Numbered from the stretch's first letter, positions 43,801 through 52,342 are shown. The stretch is DNA of 64,000 nucleotides from Chitinophaga silvisoli (GCF_003412465.1 NZ_QTJV01000006.1:620001-684000); one strand, 5' to 3'. Numbers and translations: made by a program. The notes: generated by a model from the letters alone, not told the origin.

Positions 43801-44271
43801 AGGTATTCTTATGGTTTTGATGCGGGCTTCTCTTATAAGGGAGTGGATTTTTCCGTGTTTTTCCAGGGGATTGGAGAGCGGAAGGTGATGGTACCGGCTA
43901 AGTATAGTATGCCGTTTGTAGAAGGCTGGCAGCAGCCCTGGCAGATTCATGCGGATTACTGGACACCGGGAAACCAGTATGCTGCGTTTCCACGACTGTA
44001 TAATGGGTATAACCAGAACCTGGCACCCAGTTCGTTTTGGGTGATGAATGCGGCGTATGTGAGGTTGAAAAATCTACAGCTGGGATATACGTTCAGGTTT
44101 ACGCATGGGCAGCCATTGCTGAGTAGTTTGCGGGTGTATTTTTCAGGGCAGGATTTGTGGGAGATCAATCATATGAAGATCCGGTATTATGATCCGGAGC
44201 AGGCGGCGAATACGGGGTACCAGTATCCGTTTTTCAGGTCGTTTACACTGGGGATGAATGCGATTTTTTAG
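40861..44271 (+). CDS. SusC/RagA-type TonB-dependent receptor with STN domain
   Basis: 1136 residues. A signal peptide in an extended N-terminus (WYIALFCACIGLLLTCPSVKA) precedes an STN domain (~45-115) for signalling to FecR. Next come a carboxypeptidase D regulatory-like domain (~143-215), a plug with NVMAALQGTAPGLLVTRLNG and LVDGAPGSI, and a 22-strand barrel to the C-terminal phenylalanine (LGMNAIF). It imports a large substrate across the outer membrane with TonB energy. No SusD-type lipoprotein gene follows; the next gene is pyrB on the other strand. The substrate is unknown, and no glycoside hydrolase lies nearby. G+T-rich codons increase towards the 3' end. Confidence 0.93.
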   Translation: MQETHMALRKAAFYKRWYIALFCACIGLLLTCPSVKAQDADTIHVSLKVTRTPLRQVLRLIEKQTGLTFAISSTVIENSRNVSIVADHQPLNTVLQQLFSGTRYAFEVRNKQIIVFPILQSAPISGVPKIPVKPEPEVFTVSGVISDGEKPLAGVSIREKGTRNGASTNETGRFKLTVNNGDAVLQISLIGYEPQEIALKQRKNLDVLLTGDTKILNDLVIIGYGIQTRANINGAITKVEGRRLKSRPVTNVMAALQGTAPGLLVTRLNGQPGKEGFNLQIRGLSSGNNSDPLVLVDGAPGSIALLNPNDIESVSVLKDAAAASIYSPQGAGGVVLVTTKRGKAGKINVEYNSLFGLEHPINLPKRMHSWQAAALQNTAATNAGLDPIWSEQEIGYMKDPAIGAVRDLNGDYKYYYDNNPLENVTRQNSSVSNFNISARGGSLDHQYLLSLGTFARQGLFNTGPDNTNRNNAQLNINNRFSDMISLETSLQYARSHTQSPGYRVDGYNGLLNYLYQAPGYLPTYVPNTSDYTAGYNPISLLEDGGKRDEQTSFADATFSLKAENPVKGLTLKAVYSPQITHYYDGLGKQTIRYYNGNGYVNSINDPNSLKRGDLLEVQHSLQLLADYDIPAGKLNTIHILGGYAYESHYQRQKISSLYNVTKNEIANVAFNDPLIADRRWFKASGSQGSMFARLNYNFNDRYLLEANVVAARLFYNSSEMGSITRQHIFPSFSGGWRLNNEKWFGHTFRFFDEFKLRASWGLLGNFNWRAGLNDYNYRDQLKSPQAYPLLNEDYSDRYMPGNNNWETINTTNAGLDMAFLKGRLTVTADYFVKHNPRIQIASQTLPPYNYAYPAFFIASMHSWGWELNIGWRDNRGAFSYWVNANLFDGQNKILSSDGNTAWLPGNNKGLTGLPYNAILGYKSEGYFRTNDEAHAHAYQSTVTAAGDLKYVDQNNDGIINGGTYTKADHGDLVYLGSSQPRYSYGFDAGFSYKGVDFSVFFQGIGERKVMVPAKYSMPFVEGWQQPWQIHADYWTPGNQYAAFPRLYNGYNQNLAPSSFWVMNAAYVRLKNLQLGYTFRFTHGQPLLSSLRVYFSGQDLWEINHMKIRYYDPEQAANTGYQYPFFRSFTLGMNAIF

Positions 44272-44462
44272 TGGCGGGATTGTGCTTTTTAAGGTTTAAA
44301 ATTTCTTCGCCTGTCAGTAGAATATGGTTTAAAAAAGTCTTTCTTTTGGTAATTAAGGTTGTTGTTTATAATGCAATAAATCTTAAATGCCTTAAAATAA
44401 AAAAAACGCTTCTACCAAACGGTAAAAACGTTTTACAGTTATTGGGTTGTTAGTATTGTCTG

Positions 44463-45392
44463 TTAGTGCTCCTTCTTCCCTGCCAGCAGGTACAACACCG
44501 CCATCCTCACAGCTACCCCATTCTCCACCTGGTTCAGAATGATAGAATGTCCGGAATCTGCTACGTCAGAGCTCAACTCTACGCCGCGATTGATCGGGCC
44601 GGGGTGCATGATCACAATCTCTTTCTTCAGACTATCCAGCAGCTGGCGGTTTACGCCGTAAGCCAGTGAGTATTCTCTCAGCGAAGAGAAGAGTGGTGTA
44701 TTCTGTCTTTCCAGCTGTATGCGCAGCACATTCGCTACATCGCACCATTCCAGTGTTTCGCGGATGTCGTAGCTGACATTTACACCCAGTGCTTCCTGCA
44801 TGTGCTTGGGGATCAGTGTAGGCGGACCTACTACCGTCACCTCAGCGCCCAGTTGCTTCAGGCAGTAGATGTTTGATAAGGCTACACGGGAGTGCATGAT
44901 ATCGCCGCAGATGGCAATTTTCTTACCTGTTACAGCACCCAGCTTTTCCCTGATAGAGAAAGCATCGAGCAGCGCCTGGGTCGGGTGTTCGTTGATCCCG
45001 TCACCAGCGTTTACGATAGGTACCTGGATGTGTTTGGATAAGAAGTGAGGCGCACCTGTGGCCGAGTGTCGCATTACTACCATGTCCACTTTCATGGAGA
45101 GGATGTTGTTCACTGTATCAATCAGGGTTTCACCTTTTGATACGGAAGAACCGGAGGCTGAAAAATTCACCACGTCAGCACCAAGACGTTTCTCCGCCAG
45201 TTCGAAGGAGATACGGGTACGGGTGGAATTTTCAAAAAATAAATTAACGATGGTAGTATCCCTGAGCGTAGGAACTTTTTTGATTGGTCTTTGTAAAACC
45301 TCTTTGAACTGATCAGCTGTTTGAAAGATTAGTTCTATATCCTGACGCTTCAGACCGCGAATTCCGAGGAGATGATTTACTGATAATGACAT
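44463..45392 (-). CDS. pyrB: Aspartate carbamoyltransferase catalytic chain
   Basis: 309 residues. It joins carbamoyl phosphate and aspartate in the first committed step of pyrimidine synthesis. Carbamoyl-phosphate site LFFENSTRTRISFE, then SSVSKGETLIDT, the aspartate site around MHPGPINRGVEL, and the C-terminal QVENGVAVRMAVLYLL are all intact. It follows pyrR on the minus strand after 193 bases, but with its own strong promoter. No pyrI regulatory chain gene is beside it. Confidence 0.96.
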   Translation of the reverse strand: MSLSVNHLLGIRGLKRQDIELIFQTADQFKEVLQRPIKKVPTLRDTTIVNLFFENSTRTRISFELAEKRLGADVVNFSASGSSVSKGETLIDTVNNILSMKVDMVVMRHSATGAPHFLSKHIQVPIVNAGDGINEHPTQALLDAFSIREKLGAVTGKKIAICGDIMHSRVALSNIYCLKQLGAEVTVVGPPTLIPKHMQEALGVNVSYDIRETLEWCDVANVLRIQLERQNTPLFSSLREYSLAYGVNRQLLDSLKKEIVIMHPGPINRGVELSSDVADSGHSIILNQVENGVAVRMAVLYLLAGKKEH

Positions 45393-45400
45393 TTAAGATG

Positions 45401-45433
45401 CAAATATAAATGACCTGAATACAAAACCCAAAA
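45401..45433 (-). promoter_or_regulatory. pyrB promoter
   Basis: Minus-strand TTTTG (45429-45433), 20 bases, TATATTTG (45401-45408): a full match to the -33/-7 consensus of Bacteroidota. Transcription would start within a few bases of the pyrB ATG, giving a very short leader and leaving no space for an attenuator. Confidence 0.65.
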
Positions 45434-45585
45434 TCAATATCCGGACGGTAGGCTGTTTTTTAGCAAAAATCAGGTGGATAGTGGCTGGAATATTGGTATA
45501 AATGGCTCCATTTAAACCGCCTGATCAAAAGGCCTGGTTTTTAAAAACACCATCTGAAATTCCGCTTCCTGACAAATTCCTCCTG

Positions 45586-46113
45586 CTACTCAATGATCAC
45601 ATCGTCATGCCCATCTCGGTCTTTCCAGCGTACCTTCACATTTTCGGAGTTGACAGCATCAATTTCACGCCCCGTATAATCTGCCTGGATAGGCAGCTCA
45701 CGGGTAAAACGGCGATCTATTAATACAAGTAACTCCACAGCGGAAGGTCTGCCGAAATCCAGCATTGCATCCAATGCAGAACGGGTAGTACGGCCTGTAT
45801 ACAGCACGTCGTCGATCAGTACGACCTTCTTATTTTCAATAGAAAAATCAATCGCAGTTTCGTTAGGCACATGTAGTGCCTTTCCTTTATTGAAGTCATC
45901 ACGGTAAAAAGTGATGTCAATTCTTCCATATTGGATCTTTACACCTGGCAGCAGCTTCTGCAGGGTATTATAAATTCTGTCAGCCAGGTAAATGCCTCTT
46001 GGCTGCAGTCCGATCAGGGCAGTCTGGGAGAAGTCTCCGTGATTTTCGATGAGCTGGTGACAGAGTCTGTCAACAGTGATGGCCACTTGTGTACCACTCA
46101 GTATGGTCTTCAA
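45586..46113 (-). CDS. pyrR: PyrR, pyrimidine regulator / uracil phosphoribosyltransferase
   Basis: 175 residues. The PRTase motif VVLIDDVLYTGRTTRSALDA and the PyrR-type segments GLQPRGIYLADRI and GRIDITFYRDD are present. The start is TTG at 46113, as no in-frame ATG lies near it. In Firmicutes PyrR binds pyr mRNA to cause attenuation. Here the pyrB leader is too short for that, so it may act mainly as a uracil phosphoribosyltransferase or bind elsewhere. Confidence 0.92.
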   Translation of the reverse strand: MKTILSGTQVAITVDRLCHQLIENHGDFSQTALIGLQPRGIYLADRIYNTLQKLLPGVKIQYGRIDITFYRDDFNKGKALHVPNETAIDFSIENKKVVLIDDVLYTGRTTRSALDAMLDFGRPSAVELLVLIDRRFTRELPIQADYTGREIDAVNSENVKVRWKDRDGHDDVIIE

Positions 46114-46238
46114 AGTATGCAGTTTTAGGGAGTAAAAATAAGGATTATAAGAGGTTTATTGAATAATTTTTAAAAAACAGTGACCTTTCGCTGACTGAAT
46201 CCGTATATATTGCATATGGTTTATTCAATCCTCATCAT

Positions 46239-46748
46239 ATGAAGTACTTTCTTATGTTTTCACTGTCCTTTTTTGTTTTTGCATGCAATTCCAAATCCCA
46301 GCTGAAAGTAGGTGATAAAATTCCGTCTTTCCAGCTGAAGGATCAGGATGGCAATACGTTTGATATCAATACTGTTTTAGGTAAACAGCCGCTGGTAATC
46401 TATTTCTATCCAAAAGATGAGACCAGTGTGTGTACGAAAGAGGCGTGTTCTTTCCGGGATGCTTATACGGCTTTTTCCCAGTATGGGGCGAAGGTGATTG
46501 GTATTAGTTCTGATGGGGTTACATCTCACAAGAAATTTGCGGAGCATCATCATCTGCCGTTTACATTATTGGCAGATACATCTAATAGTGTGCGGAAATT
46601 ATTTGGTGTGCCGAAGACCTTTGTGATTCCGGGCAGGGTGACTTATGTGGTCGATAAGCAAGGGGTGGTTGTGCATATGTTTAATTCTATGAAGGATGGG
46701 GAGAAGCATGTGACGGAGTCGCTGGAAGCCTTGAAGAATATGAAATAA
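46239..46748 (+). CDS. PrxQ/BCP-type peroxiredoxin, lipoprotein
   Basis: 169 residues. The N-terminus MKYFLMFSLSFFVFAC is a lipoprotein signal (Cys16), unusual for this normally cytoplasmic group. The peroxiredoxin domain has the peroxidatic cysteine in TSVCTKEAC, with the resolving Cys five residues on, as in PrxQ/BCP. YPKDETSVC and the FGVPKTF segment are conserved. It would reduce peroxides at the envelope using thioredoxin-like donors. Single-gene unit with its own terminator. Confidence 0.9.
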   Translation: MKYFLMFSLSFFVFACNSKSQLKVGDKIPSFQLKDQDGNTFDINTVLGKQPLVIYFYPKDETSVCTKEACSFRDAYTAFSQYGAKVIGISSDGVTSHKKFAEHHHLPFTLLADTSNSVRKLFGVPKTFVIPGRVTYVVDKQGVVVHMFNSMKDGEKHVTESLEALKNMK

Positions 46749-46755
46749 AGAGCAT

Positions 46756-46793
46756 AAAAAAAAGGGCACCTCATTTCGAAGTGCCCTTTTTTT
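46756..46793. terminator. Bidirectional terminator
   Basis: AAGGGCAC and GTGCCCTT around a loop, with long A and T runs; one internal C/A mismatch followed by a 2-bp upper stem (TC/GA). The stem shares GGGCACCTCA and GAAGTGCCC with the hairpin at 37793-37872. Confidence 0.88.
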
Positions 46794-46805
46794 ATATCGC
46801 ATGAA

Positions 46806-48437
46806 TTATGCTTCTTTGATAAAAGGATAACCGTACTCCGTAGGTGGTACCAGGGTTTCCTTGATCGTCCTTGCACTCAACCACCTGTACAGGTTCAGCA
46901 TAGAACCCGCCTTATCGTTGGTACCGGAGGCTCTTGCTCCGCCAAAAGGCTGTTGACCTACTACCGCACCGGTCGGCTTATCATTGATGTAGAAATTACC
47001 TGCTGCATTCACCAGCTTTTTAGTCGCCAGGTCAATGGCATAACGGTCCTGTGCAATGATAGAACCGGTCAATGCATACGAAGAGCTGCTATCTACCACA
47101 CTTATTATTTCTTCGAATTTATCTGCGTCATAAGTATAGATGGTCAGCACCGGGCCGAAGATCTCTTCGCACATCGTTACATATTTCGGATCTGTCACTT
47201 CGATGACGGTAGGCTCGATGAAGTAACCTTCAGTCTTGCTATAGTTACCACCGGCAATGATCTTAGCGGCAGGATCTTTCTTCGCATTCTCAATATAATT
47301 CGTGATTTTATCGAAGGAACGTTCGTCAATCACCGCATTGATAAAGTTGCTGAAGTCTTCCACGCTACCCATTTTCATGGTTTTCAGTTCTGCGAGCAGG
47401 CGGGTTTTCACTGCTTCCGCGATATTGGAAGGCAGGTATGCACGGCTGGCTGCAGAGCATTTCTGCCCCTGGTATTCGAAGGCACCGCGTGCCAGAGCAA
47501 TGGCAGTAACGGCTACATCGGCAGAGCTGTGTGCCAGAACAAAATCTTTACCACCGGTTTCCCCTACGATGCGTGGGTAAGCTTTATATTTTTTGATGTT
47601 CTGACCGATGGTCTGCCACATGTGCTGGAACACAGCAGTAGAACCGGTGAAATGGATACCTGCAAATTCAGGGTGGCTGAAGCAGATGTCGCCCAGTTGA
47701 GGACCATCTACATAAATGAGGTTGATCACACCGGCAGGCAGGCCTGCTTCGATCATGATCTGCATAAACATATTCGCAGCGAAGACCTGTGTATCAGCTG
47801 GCTTCCAGACTACTACGTTCCCACACATTGCTGCGGAGGTAGGCAGGTTGCCTGCAATCGCGGTGAAGTTGAACGGTGTTACGGCCAGTACGAAACCTTC
47901 CAGTGGGCGGTATTCGGTACGGTTGTGTACACCTGGAGAGCTTACAGGTTGTTGTTTATAGATTTCTGACAGGAAATGAACGTTATAACGCAGGAAGTCG
48001 ATCAGTTCGCAGGCGCTATCGATCTCTGCCTGGTAGGCATTTTTGCTTTGACCGAGCATGGTCGCGGCATTCATGTGGTAGCGATATTTGGTCGCAATCA
48101 GTTCAGCGGCTTTCAGGAAGATACCGGCGCGTTGTTCCCATGGAGTAGCGGCCCATTGTTCTTTAGCGGCCAATGCTGCGGCGATGGCATCATTGATATG
48201 GGAGGCTTCGCCCATGTGGAAATGACCCAGTTTGTGCTTGATTTCGTGTGGAGGGCGCAGGTCAACAGTTTTACCGGTACGGATTTCCTGGTTATTGATG
48301 TACATAGGAATATCCGCCTGTTGGGCCTTAAAGGCAGACAGTTGCTTTTTCAATGCAACCTTTTCTGGCGATCCGGGTGCATAGCTGTAAACCGGTTCAT
48401 TTGCCGGTGCAGCAAAATGAAAATAAGCGTTGTGCAT
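46806..48437 (-). CDS. pruA: L-glutamate gamma-semialdehyde dehydrogenase (1-pyrroline-5-carboxylate dehydrogenase)
   Basis: 543 residues from the ATG at 48437, which matches the usual ~540; an in-frame start 34 codons upstream adds an unrelated leader. Aldehyde dehydrogenase motifs: VWKPADTQVFAAN, GETGGKDFVLAH (catalytic Glu), YQGQKCSAASRAYLP (catalytic Cys) and CEEIFGPVLTIYTYD. It oxidises glutamate semialdehyde to glutamate in proline and arginine use. A separate proline dehydrogenase gene is not in the window. Confidence 0.95.
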   Translation of the reverse strand: MHNAYFHFAAPANEPVYSYAPGSPEKVALKKQLSAFKAQQADIPMYINNQEIRTGKTVDLRPPHEIKHKLGHFHMGEASHINDAIAAALAAKEQWAATPWEQRAGIFLKAAELIATKYRYHMNAATMLGQSKNAYQAEIDSACELIDFLRYNVHFLSEIYKQQPVSSPGVHNRTEYRPLEGFVLAVTPFNFTAIAGNLPTSAAMCGNVVVWKPADTQVFAANMFMQIMIEAGLPAGVINLIYVDGPQLGDICFSHPEFAGIHFTGSTAVFQHMWQTIGQNIKKYKAYPRIVGETGGKDFVLAHSSADVAVTAIALARGAFEYQGQKCSAASRAYLPSNIAEAVKTRLLAELKTMKMGSVEDFSNFINAVIDERSFDKITNYIENAKKDPAAKIIAGGNYSKTEGYFIEPTVIEVTDPKYVTMCEEIFGPVLTIYTYDADKFEEIISVVDSSSSYALTGSIIAQDRYAIDLATKKLVNAAGNFYINDKPTGAVVGQQPFGGARASGTNDKAGSMLNLYRWLSARTIKETLVPPTEYGYPFIKEA

Positions 48438-48507
48438 TCTCAAAGAGTTTTTGTTGTAACGATAATAAGTAAAATTAAGAGAAATGGTTCTCTTTCTGCC
48501 AAAAAGG

Positions 48508-48536
48508 AAAAGCCCCTCCTGCTGGAAGGGCCTTTT
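48508..48536 (-). terminator. Terminator of prfB
   Basis: An imperfect GC-rich hairpin (AAAAGGCCCTTCC, loop, GGAGGGGCTTTT on the minus strand) 14 bases behind the prfB stop, followed by a moderately T-rich stretch. Confidence 0.6.
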
Positions 48537-48549
48537 CACATAAGTAGCA

Positions 48550-49639
48550 TTAATTATTTTCCTTGGACATCATCAGGTAAGCTTTAATAAAGCCATCCAG
48601 TTCTCCGTCCATTACGGGGCCTACGTTTCCTACTTCGAAATCTGTACGGTGATCTTTGATCATCTTGTACGGATGGAATACATAGGAGCGGATTTGCGAC
48701 CCCCATTCGATTTTACGCTTGTTGGCGTTAGCGGCATTTTTCAGCTCTTCGCGCTTGCGCAGCTCTTCCTCATACAGGCGTGATTTCAGCATAGTCAGTG
48801 CTTTTTCACGGTTTTCACCCTGTGTACGGGCCTGCTGGCATTCCACGATGATGCCTGTAGGAATGTGCTTGAGTCGCACGGCTGTTTCCACCTTGTTGAC
48901 GTTCTGTCCGCCCTTACCACCTGAACGGTAGAATTCCCATTCCAGGTCGGCCGGGTTCACGGCAATTTCGATGGTATCGTCCACCAACGGATACACATAG
49001 ACTGAAGCAAATGAAGTATGCCTGCGGGCATTGGCATCAAACGGGGAGATACGAACCAGACGGTGTACCCCGCTTTCAGCTTTCAGCAATCCATAGGCAA
49101 AGCTACCGTCGAACTCGAGGGAAGCTGATTTAATACCAGCGCCATCCCCGTATTGCACGTCGATTTCAGATACTTTCCAGCCTTGTTTTTCACCGTACAT
49201 ACGATACATGCGTAGCAGCATTTCGGCCCAATCCTGGCTCTCGGTACCACCGGCACCGGAGTTGATGGTGAGTACTGCCGGCATCTCATCTTCCGGCTCG
49301 TTCAAGGTAGACTTGAATTCCAATTCATCTAAAGCGGCCACTGCTCCTTCGTACGCAGCTGCTACTTCTTCTTCGGAGGCTTCACCCTCTTTCTGGAAGT
49401 CCAGCAGTACCGCGCTATCTTCTATAGAGGTTTTCACCTGCTCGTAAAGATCGACCCAGAACTTATTGACTTTGATCTCTTTCAGAATTGACGTAGCCCG
49501 GGCATTGTCGTCCCAGAAGCCGGGGGCTAACGATAATTGTTTGTCATTTTCGATTTTTGCTATGCGGTCCTGGACGTTAAAGAAAACCTCCCAGGACATG
49601 GAGACGGTCCCTCATAGCTTTGAGTTGTTCTGCTGTCAT
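48550..49639 (-). CDS. prfB: Peptide chain release factor 2, expressed by programmed +1 frameshift
   Basis: Two frames joined. The start ATG at 49637-49639 opens a 20-codon frame (MTAEQLKAMRDRLHVLGGFL) that ends at TAA (49577-49579). A +1 shift on CTT then continues as NVQDRIAKIENDKQL to the stop at 48550, giving ~368 residues. The slippery CTT follows GGAGGTTTT, a Shine-Dalgarno-like element, as in other prfB genes. SPF (in RISPFDANARR) gives RF2-type stop recognition and SGGKGGQNVNKV holds the GGQ. Starting the protein at the in-frame ATG at 49599 would remove a conserved helix. The stop inside the signal is UAA, not UGA. Confidence 0.93.
49576..49597 (-). promoter_or_regulatory. prfB +1 recoding site
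   Basis: On the minus strand CTGGGAGGTTTTCTTTAAC: a Shine-Dalgarno-like GGAGG, four bases, slippery CTT, stop TAA, then C. In the usual autoregulatory site the stop is UGA, which only RF2 reads; here it is UAA, which RF1 can also read. Confidence 0.85.
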
Positions 49640-49647
49640 AATGGTGG

Positions 49648-49655
49648 CAAATGTA
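49648..49655 (-). promoter_or_regulatory. -7 box of the prfB promoter
   Basis: TACATTTG on the minus strand, 9 bases before the ATG at 49639. It supports 49639, not an earlier site, as the true start, and the leader would be nearly absent. Confidence 0.5.
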
Positions 49656-49728
49656 AGGAAAAAGGGGAACAATATTTGTTGCACATTGACATTATTCTTC
49701 GCCCTTAAATTAAAAATTTCAACTATCC

Positions 49729-50529
49729 ATGAAAGCCTCCCATGAAAGCCTTTACTACAAGAACAGCGCGATTTTTAATACAATAGGGTATCTGGTGGTC
49801 ATAGGTGTGAATGTGCTTGCAGGCTTAGGCATGATTAACGGGAATACCACTTCACAGGTGTCTGAAAAGTATGATAATCTCTTTGTGCCGGCGGGTTTTA
49901 CGTTTTCCATCTGGGGTTTGATTTACCTGGCACTGCTGGGATTTATCATCTACCAGCTCCGGCTGGCATTTGCTCCAGGCCATGAGGATACTTTGGAACA
50001 ATTCATGGAAAGGATGCGCGGTTGGTGGTTGATCAGCTGTATGGCCAACAGTTGCTGGCTCTTCGCATGGCATTATGAGTTATTGCCACTGGCCTTATTA
50101 CTGATGCTTACCTTATTAATATCATTGCTGGCTATTCATATAAATTTTAATATTGCTGCACCGGGTGCCAGCCGCTCCGTGCGATGGTTTATCTACATTC
50201 CTTTCAGCCTGTACCTGGGTTGGATCTGTGTGGCAACTGTAGCCAATACTGCTGCGCTGATGGTATATGCCGGCTGGAATGGCATGAGCGTAGCCGTGAC
50301 GGCTATACTCATCCTGGTAGCCTGTATAGGGGCCACCCTGCTGGTCGTAAAGCGACACAATATAGTGGCGGGTATTGTGGCCATCTGGGCATTTTATGGT
50401 ATCATTGCCAAACGGCAAAGTGAAGTGACGAGCATGGCCCTACCGGTAATAATCTGTTGCCTCACCGCAATTGGCGTTGTGCTGATTGCAGGTGTCAGAA
50501 GCGTTTTTCATAAAAAGGCCGTTAAATAA
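49729..50529 (+). CDS. TspO/MBR-related tryptophan-rich membrane protein
   Basis: 266 residues, about seven membrane helices. The segment VPAGFTFSIWGLIYLALLGF is the signature of the TspO-like and 'lantibiotic permease'-like branch of the family, and the protein is rich in Trp. Canonical TspO has five helices and ~160 residues, so this is the longer variant. Ligands may be tetrapyrroles or sterol-like compounds; unproven. pgi follows after 32 bases and the two may be cotranscribed. Confidence 0.75.
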   Translation: MKASHESLYYKNSAIFNTIGYLVVIGVNVLAGLGMINGNTTSQVSEKYDNLFVPAGFTFSIWGLIYLALLGFIIYQLRLAFAPGHEDTLEQFMERMRGWWLISCMANSCWLFAWHYELLPLALLLMLTLLISLLAIHINFNIAAPGASRSVRWFIYIPFSLYLGWICVATVANTAALMVYAGWNGMSVAVTAILILVACIGATLLVVKRHNIVAGIVAIWAFYGIIAKRQSEVTSMALPVIICCLTAIGVVLIAGVRSVFHKKAVK

Positions 50530-50561
50530 TTTATTACATTTGGAGACTAAATAATCAACTC

Positions 50562-52214
50562 ATGTTCCCAACGACAAATCCTGAATCAACAAAAGCCTGG
50601 CAGGAGCTGCTGAAACACGCAGACCAGATGAAACAAACGCACATGCGCACTTTGTTTGCGGAAGATGCTGAAAGATTTAACAAATTCAATCTGCGTTTTG
50701 AACAAATCCTGTTCGACTATTCAAAAAACATTATTACTGAAGAAACGCTGACTAAGCTGTTTGCGCTGGCAAAAGAGTGTGGTGTGGAAGAGGGCATCAA
50801 AGCTATGTTCAGTGCTGAAAAAATAAACGCTACCGAGAACAGGGCAGTACTGCATACAGCACTGCGCAACTTCTCAGGCAACCCTGTAGTGCTGGATGGT
50901 AAAGATGTAATGCCGGATGTGCTGACTGTGCAAAAGAAGATGGAAGAGTTCTGTGAGCGCATTCATAGCGGCGAGTGGAAAGGTTATACCGGTAAGCCTA
51001 TACGTTATATTGTAAACATTGGCATTGGTGGATCTGACTTAGGTCCGGTGATGGTGACTGAAGCACTGAAACCTTACTGGAAAGAAGGTATGCAGCCTTA
51101 CTTCGTGTCTAATGTGGATGGTACGCATATCGCAGAAACACTGAAGAAAGTGAGTCCTGAAGAAACATTGTTCTTAGTTGCTTCCAAGACCTTTACTACG
51201 CAGGAAACTATGACCAATGCGCTGACTGCGCGCAGCTGGTTCCTGGAGCATGCAAAGGATGAGAAATTTGTAGCGAAGCACTTTGCTGCCTTGTCTACCA
51301 ACGAAAAAGCAGTGAAGGAATTTGGTATCGATCCTGCGAACATGTTTGAGTTCTGGGATTGGGTAGGTGGCCGCTATTCACTGTGGTCCGCTATTGGATT
51401 GAGTATTGCGCTGACTGTAGGCTTTGATAATTTCAAAAAATTGCTGGAAGGTGCACATGCAGTAGACAAGCATTTCCAGACGACTCCATTGGAGAAAAAT
51501 ATCCCGGTTATCATGGCACTGATTGGCCTGTGGTATGGTAACTTCTTTGGTACCGCTACAGAGGCAATCCTGGCTTATGATCAGTACATGCACCGCTTTG
51601 CAGCGTATTTCCAACAGGGAAATATGGAGAGCAATGGTAAGTATGTGGATCGTAATGGTAATGCCGTGACGTATGAAACAGGTCCGATTGTATGGGGTGA
51701 ACCTGGTACGAATGGACAGCATGCCTTTTATCAGCTGATTCACCAGGGTACACGTATTGTTCCGGCAGACTTTATTGCACCGGCTATCAGCCATAACCCG
51801 ATCGGGGATCATCATGTGAAGTTGCTGTCTAACTTCTTTGCTCAGACAGAAGCGCTGATGAATGGTAAGAGTGCAGAAGAAGTGAAAGCGGAACTGGTGA
51901 AACAGGGGCTGACAGAAGCGGAGATTGCGAAATTGACACCTTATAAAGTGTTCACGGGTAACAGGCCAACAAACTCCTTCCTGGTGAAGGAAATTGATCC
52001 AAGAACCCTGGGGTCACTGGTAGCACTGTATGAGCATAAGATCTTTGTACAGGGCGTGATCTGGAATATTTACAGCTTTGATCAGTGGGGTGTGGAATTG
52101 GGTAAACAGCTGGCAAATAAGATCCTGCCTGAGTTGGTGAATGATGCTACTGTGAGTAGTCATGATAGCTCAACGAATGGGCTGATTAATGCGTGGAAGA
52201 AGTTGAAGCAATAA
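50562..52214 (+). CDS. pgi: Glucose-6-phosphate isomerase
   Basis: 550 residues, the long bacterial/eukaryotic form. It interconverts glucose 6-phosphate and fructose 6-phosphate. Signatures: VNIGIGGSDLGPVMVTEAL, SKTFTTQETMTNA, GGRYSLWSAIGLSIAL, GEPGTNGQHAFYQLIHQG (catalytic Glu and His region) and VKEIDPRTLGSLVALYEH. The codon use is that of a highly expressed gene. Terminator behind. Confidence 0.97.
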   Translation: MFPTTNPESTKAWQELLKHADQMKQTHMRTLFAEDAERFNKFNLRFEQILFDYSKNIITEETLTKLFALAKECGVEEGIKAMFSAEKINATENRAVLHTALRNFSGNPVVLDGKDVMPDVLTVQKKMEEFCERIHSGEWKGYTGKPIRYIVNIGIGGSDLGPVMVTEALKPYWKEGMQPYFVSNVDGTHIAETLKKVSPEETLFLVASKTFTTQETMTNALTARSWFLEHAKDEKFVAKHFAALSTNEKAVKEFGIDPANMFEFWDWVGGRYSLWSAIGLSIALTVGFDNFKKLLEGAHAVDKHFQTTPLEKNIPVIMALIGLWYGNFFGTATEAILAYDQYMHRFAAYFQQGNMESNGKYVDRNGNAVTYETGPIVWGEPGTNGQHAFYQLIHQGTRIVPADFIAPAISHNPIGDHHVKLLSNFFAQTEALMNGKSAEEVKAELVKQGLTEAEIAKLTPYKVFTGNRPTNSFLVKEIDPRTLGSLVALYEHKIFVQGVIWNIYSFDQWGVELGKQLANKILPELVNDATVSSHDSSTNGLINAWKKLKQ

Positions 52215-52235
52215 GCTTCATTATGAAACAATAAT

Positions 52236-52271
52236 AAAAGAGGGGTTTGCCTATGGCAAACCCCTCTTTTT
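52236..52271 (+). terminator. Terminator of pgi
   Basis: AAAAGAGGGGTTTGCC, loop TAT, then the complement with a T run. Confidence 0.92.
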
Positions 52272-52282
52272 GTGCAATAAAA

Positions 52283-52306
52283 AACCTCCGGAAAAATCCG
52301 GAGGTT
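52283..52306 (-). terminator. Terminator of the PUR protein gene
   Basis: AACCTCCGGA, loop AAAA, TCCGGAGGTT, followed on the minus strand by T-rich sequence. Back to back with the pgi terminator. Confidence 0.88.
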
Positions 52307-52342
52307 GTATAAGAAGTTTAAGAAGTCAATTTGAACCTTCCC

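Noticed and set aside
44271..44453. 60-codon frame after the SusC gene
   Set aside because: Starts on the last base of the receptor stop codon and has no resemblance to SusD or any small protein; Lys/Leu-rich by base composition.
45409..45585. PyrR-dependent attenuator between pyrR and pyrB
   Set aside because: No terminator or antiterminator pair is seen, and the consensus promoter sits directly at the pyrB start.
46953..47969. 338-codon plus-strand frame opposite pruA
   Set aside because: Antisense shadow of pruA; composition rich in Cys, His and Arg, and no family features.
49550..49599. prfB starting at the in-frame ATG at 49599
   Set aside because: This start drops the conserved first helix, which is present in the upstream 20-codon frame and linked by a typical frameshift signal.
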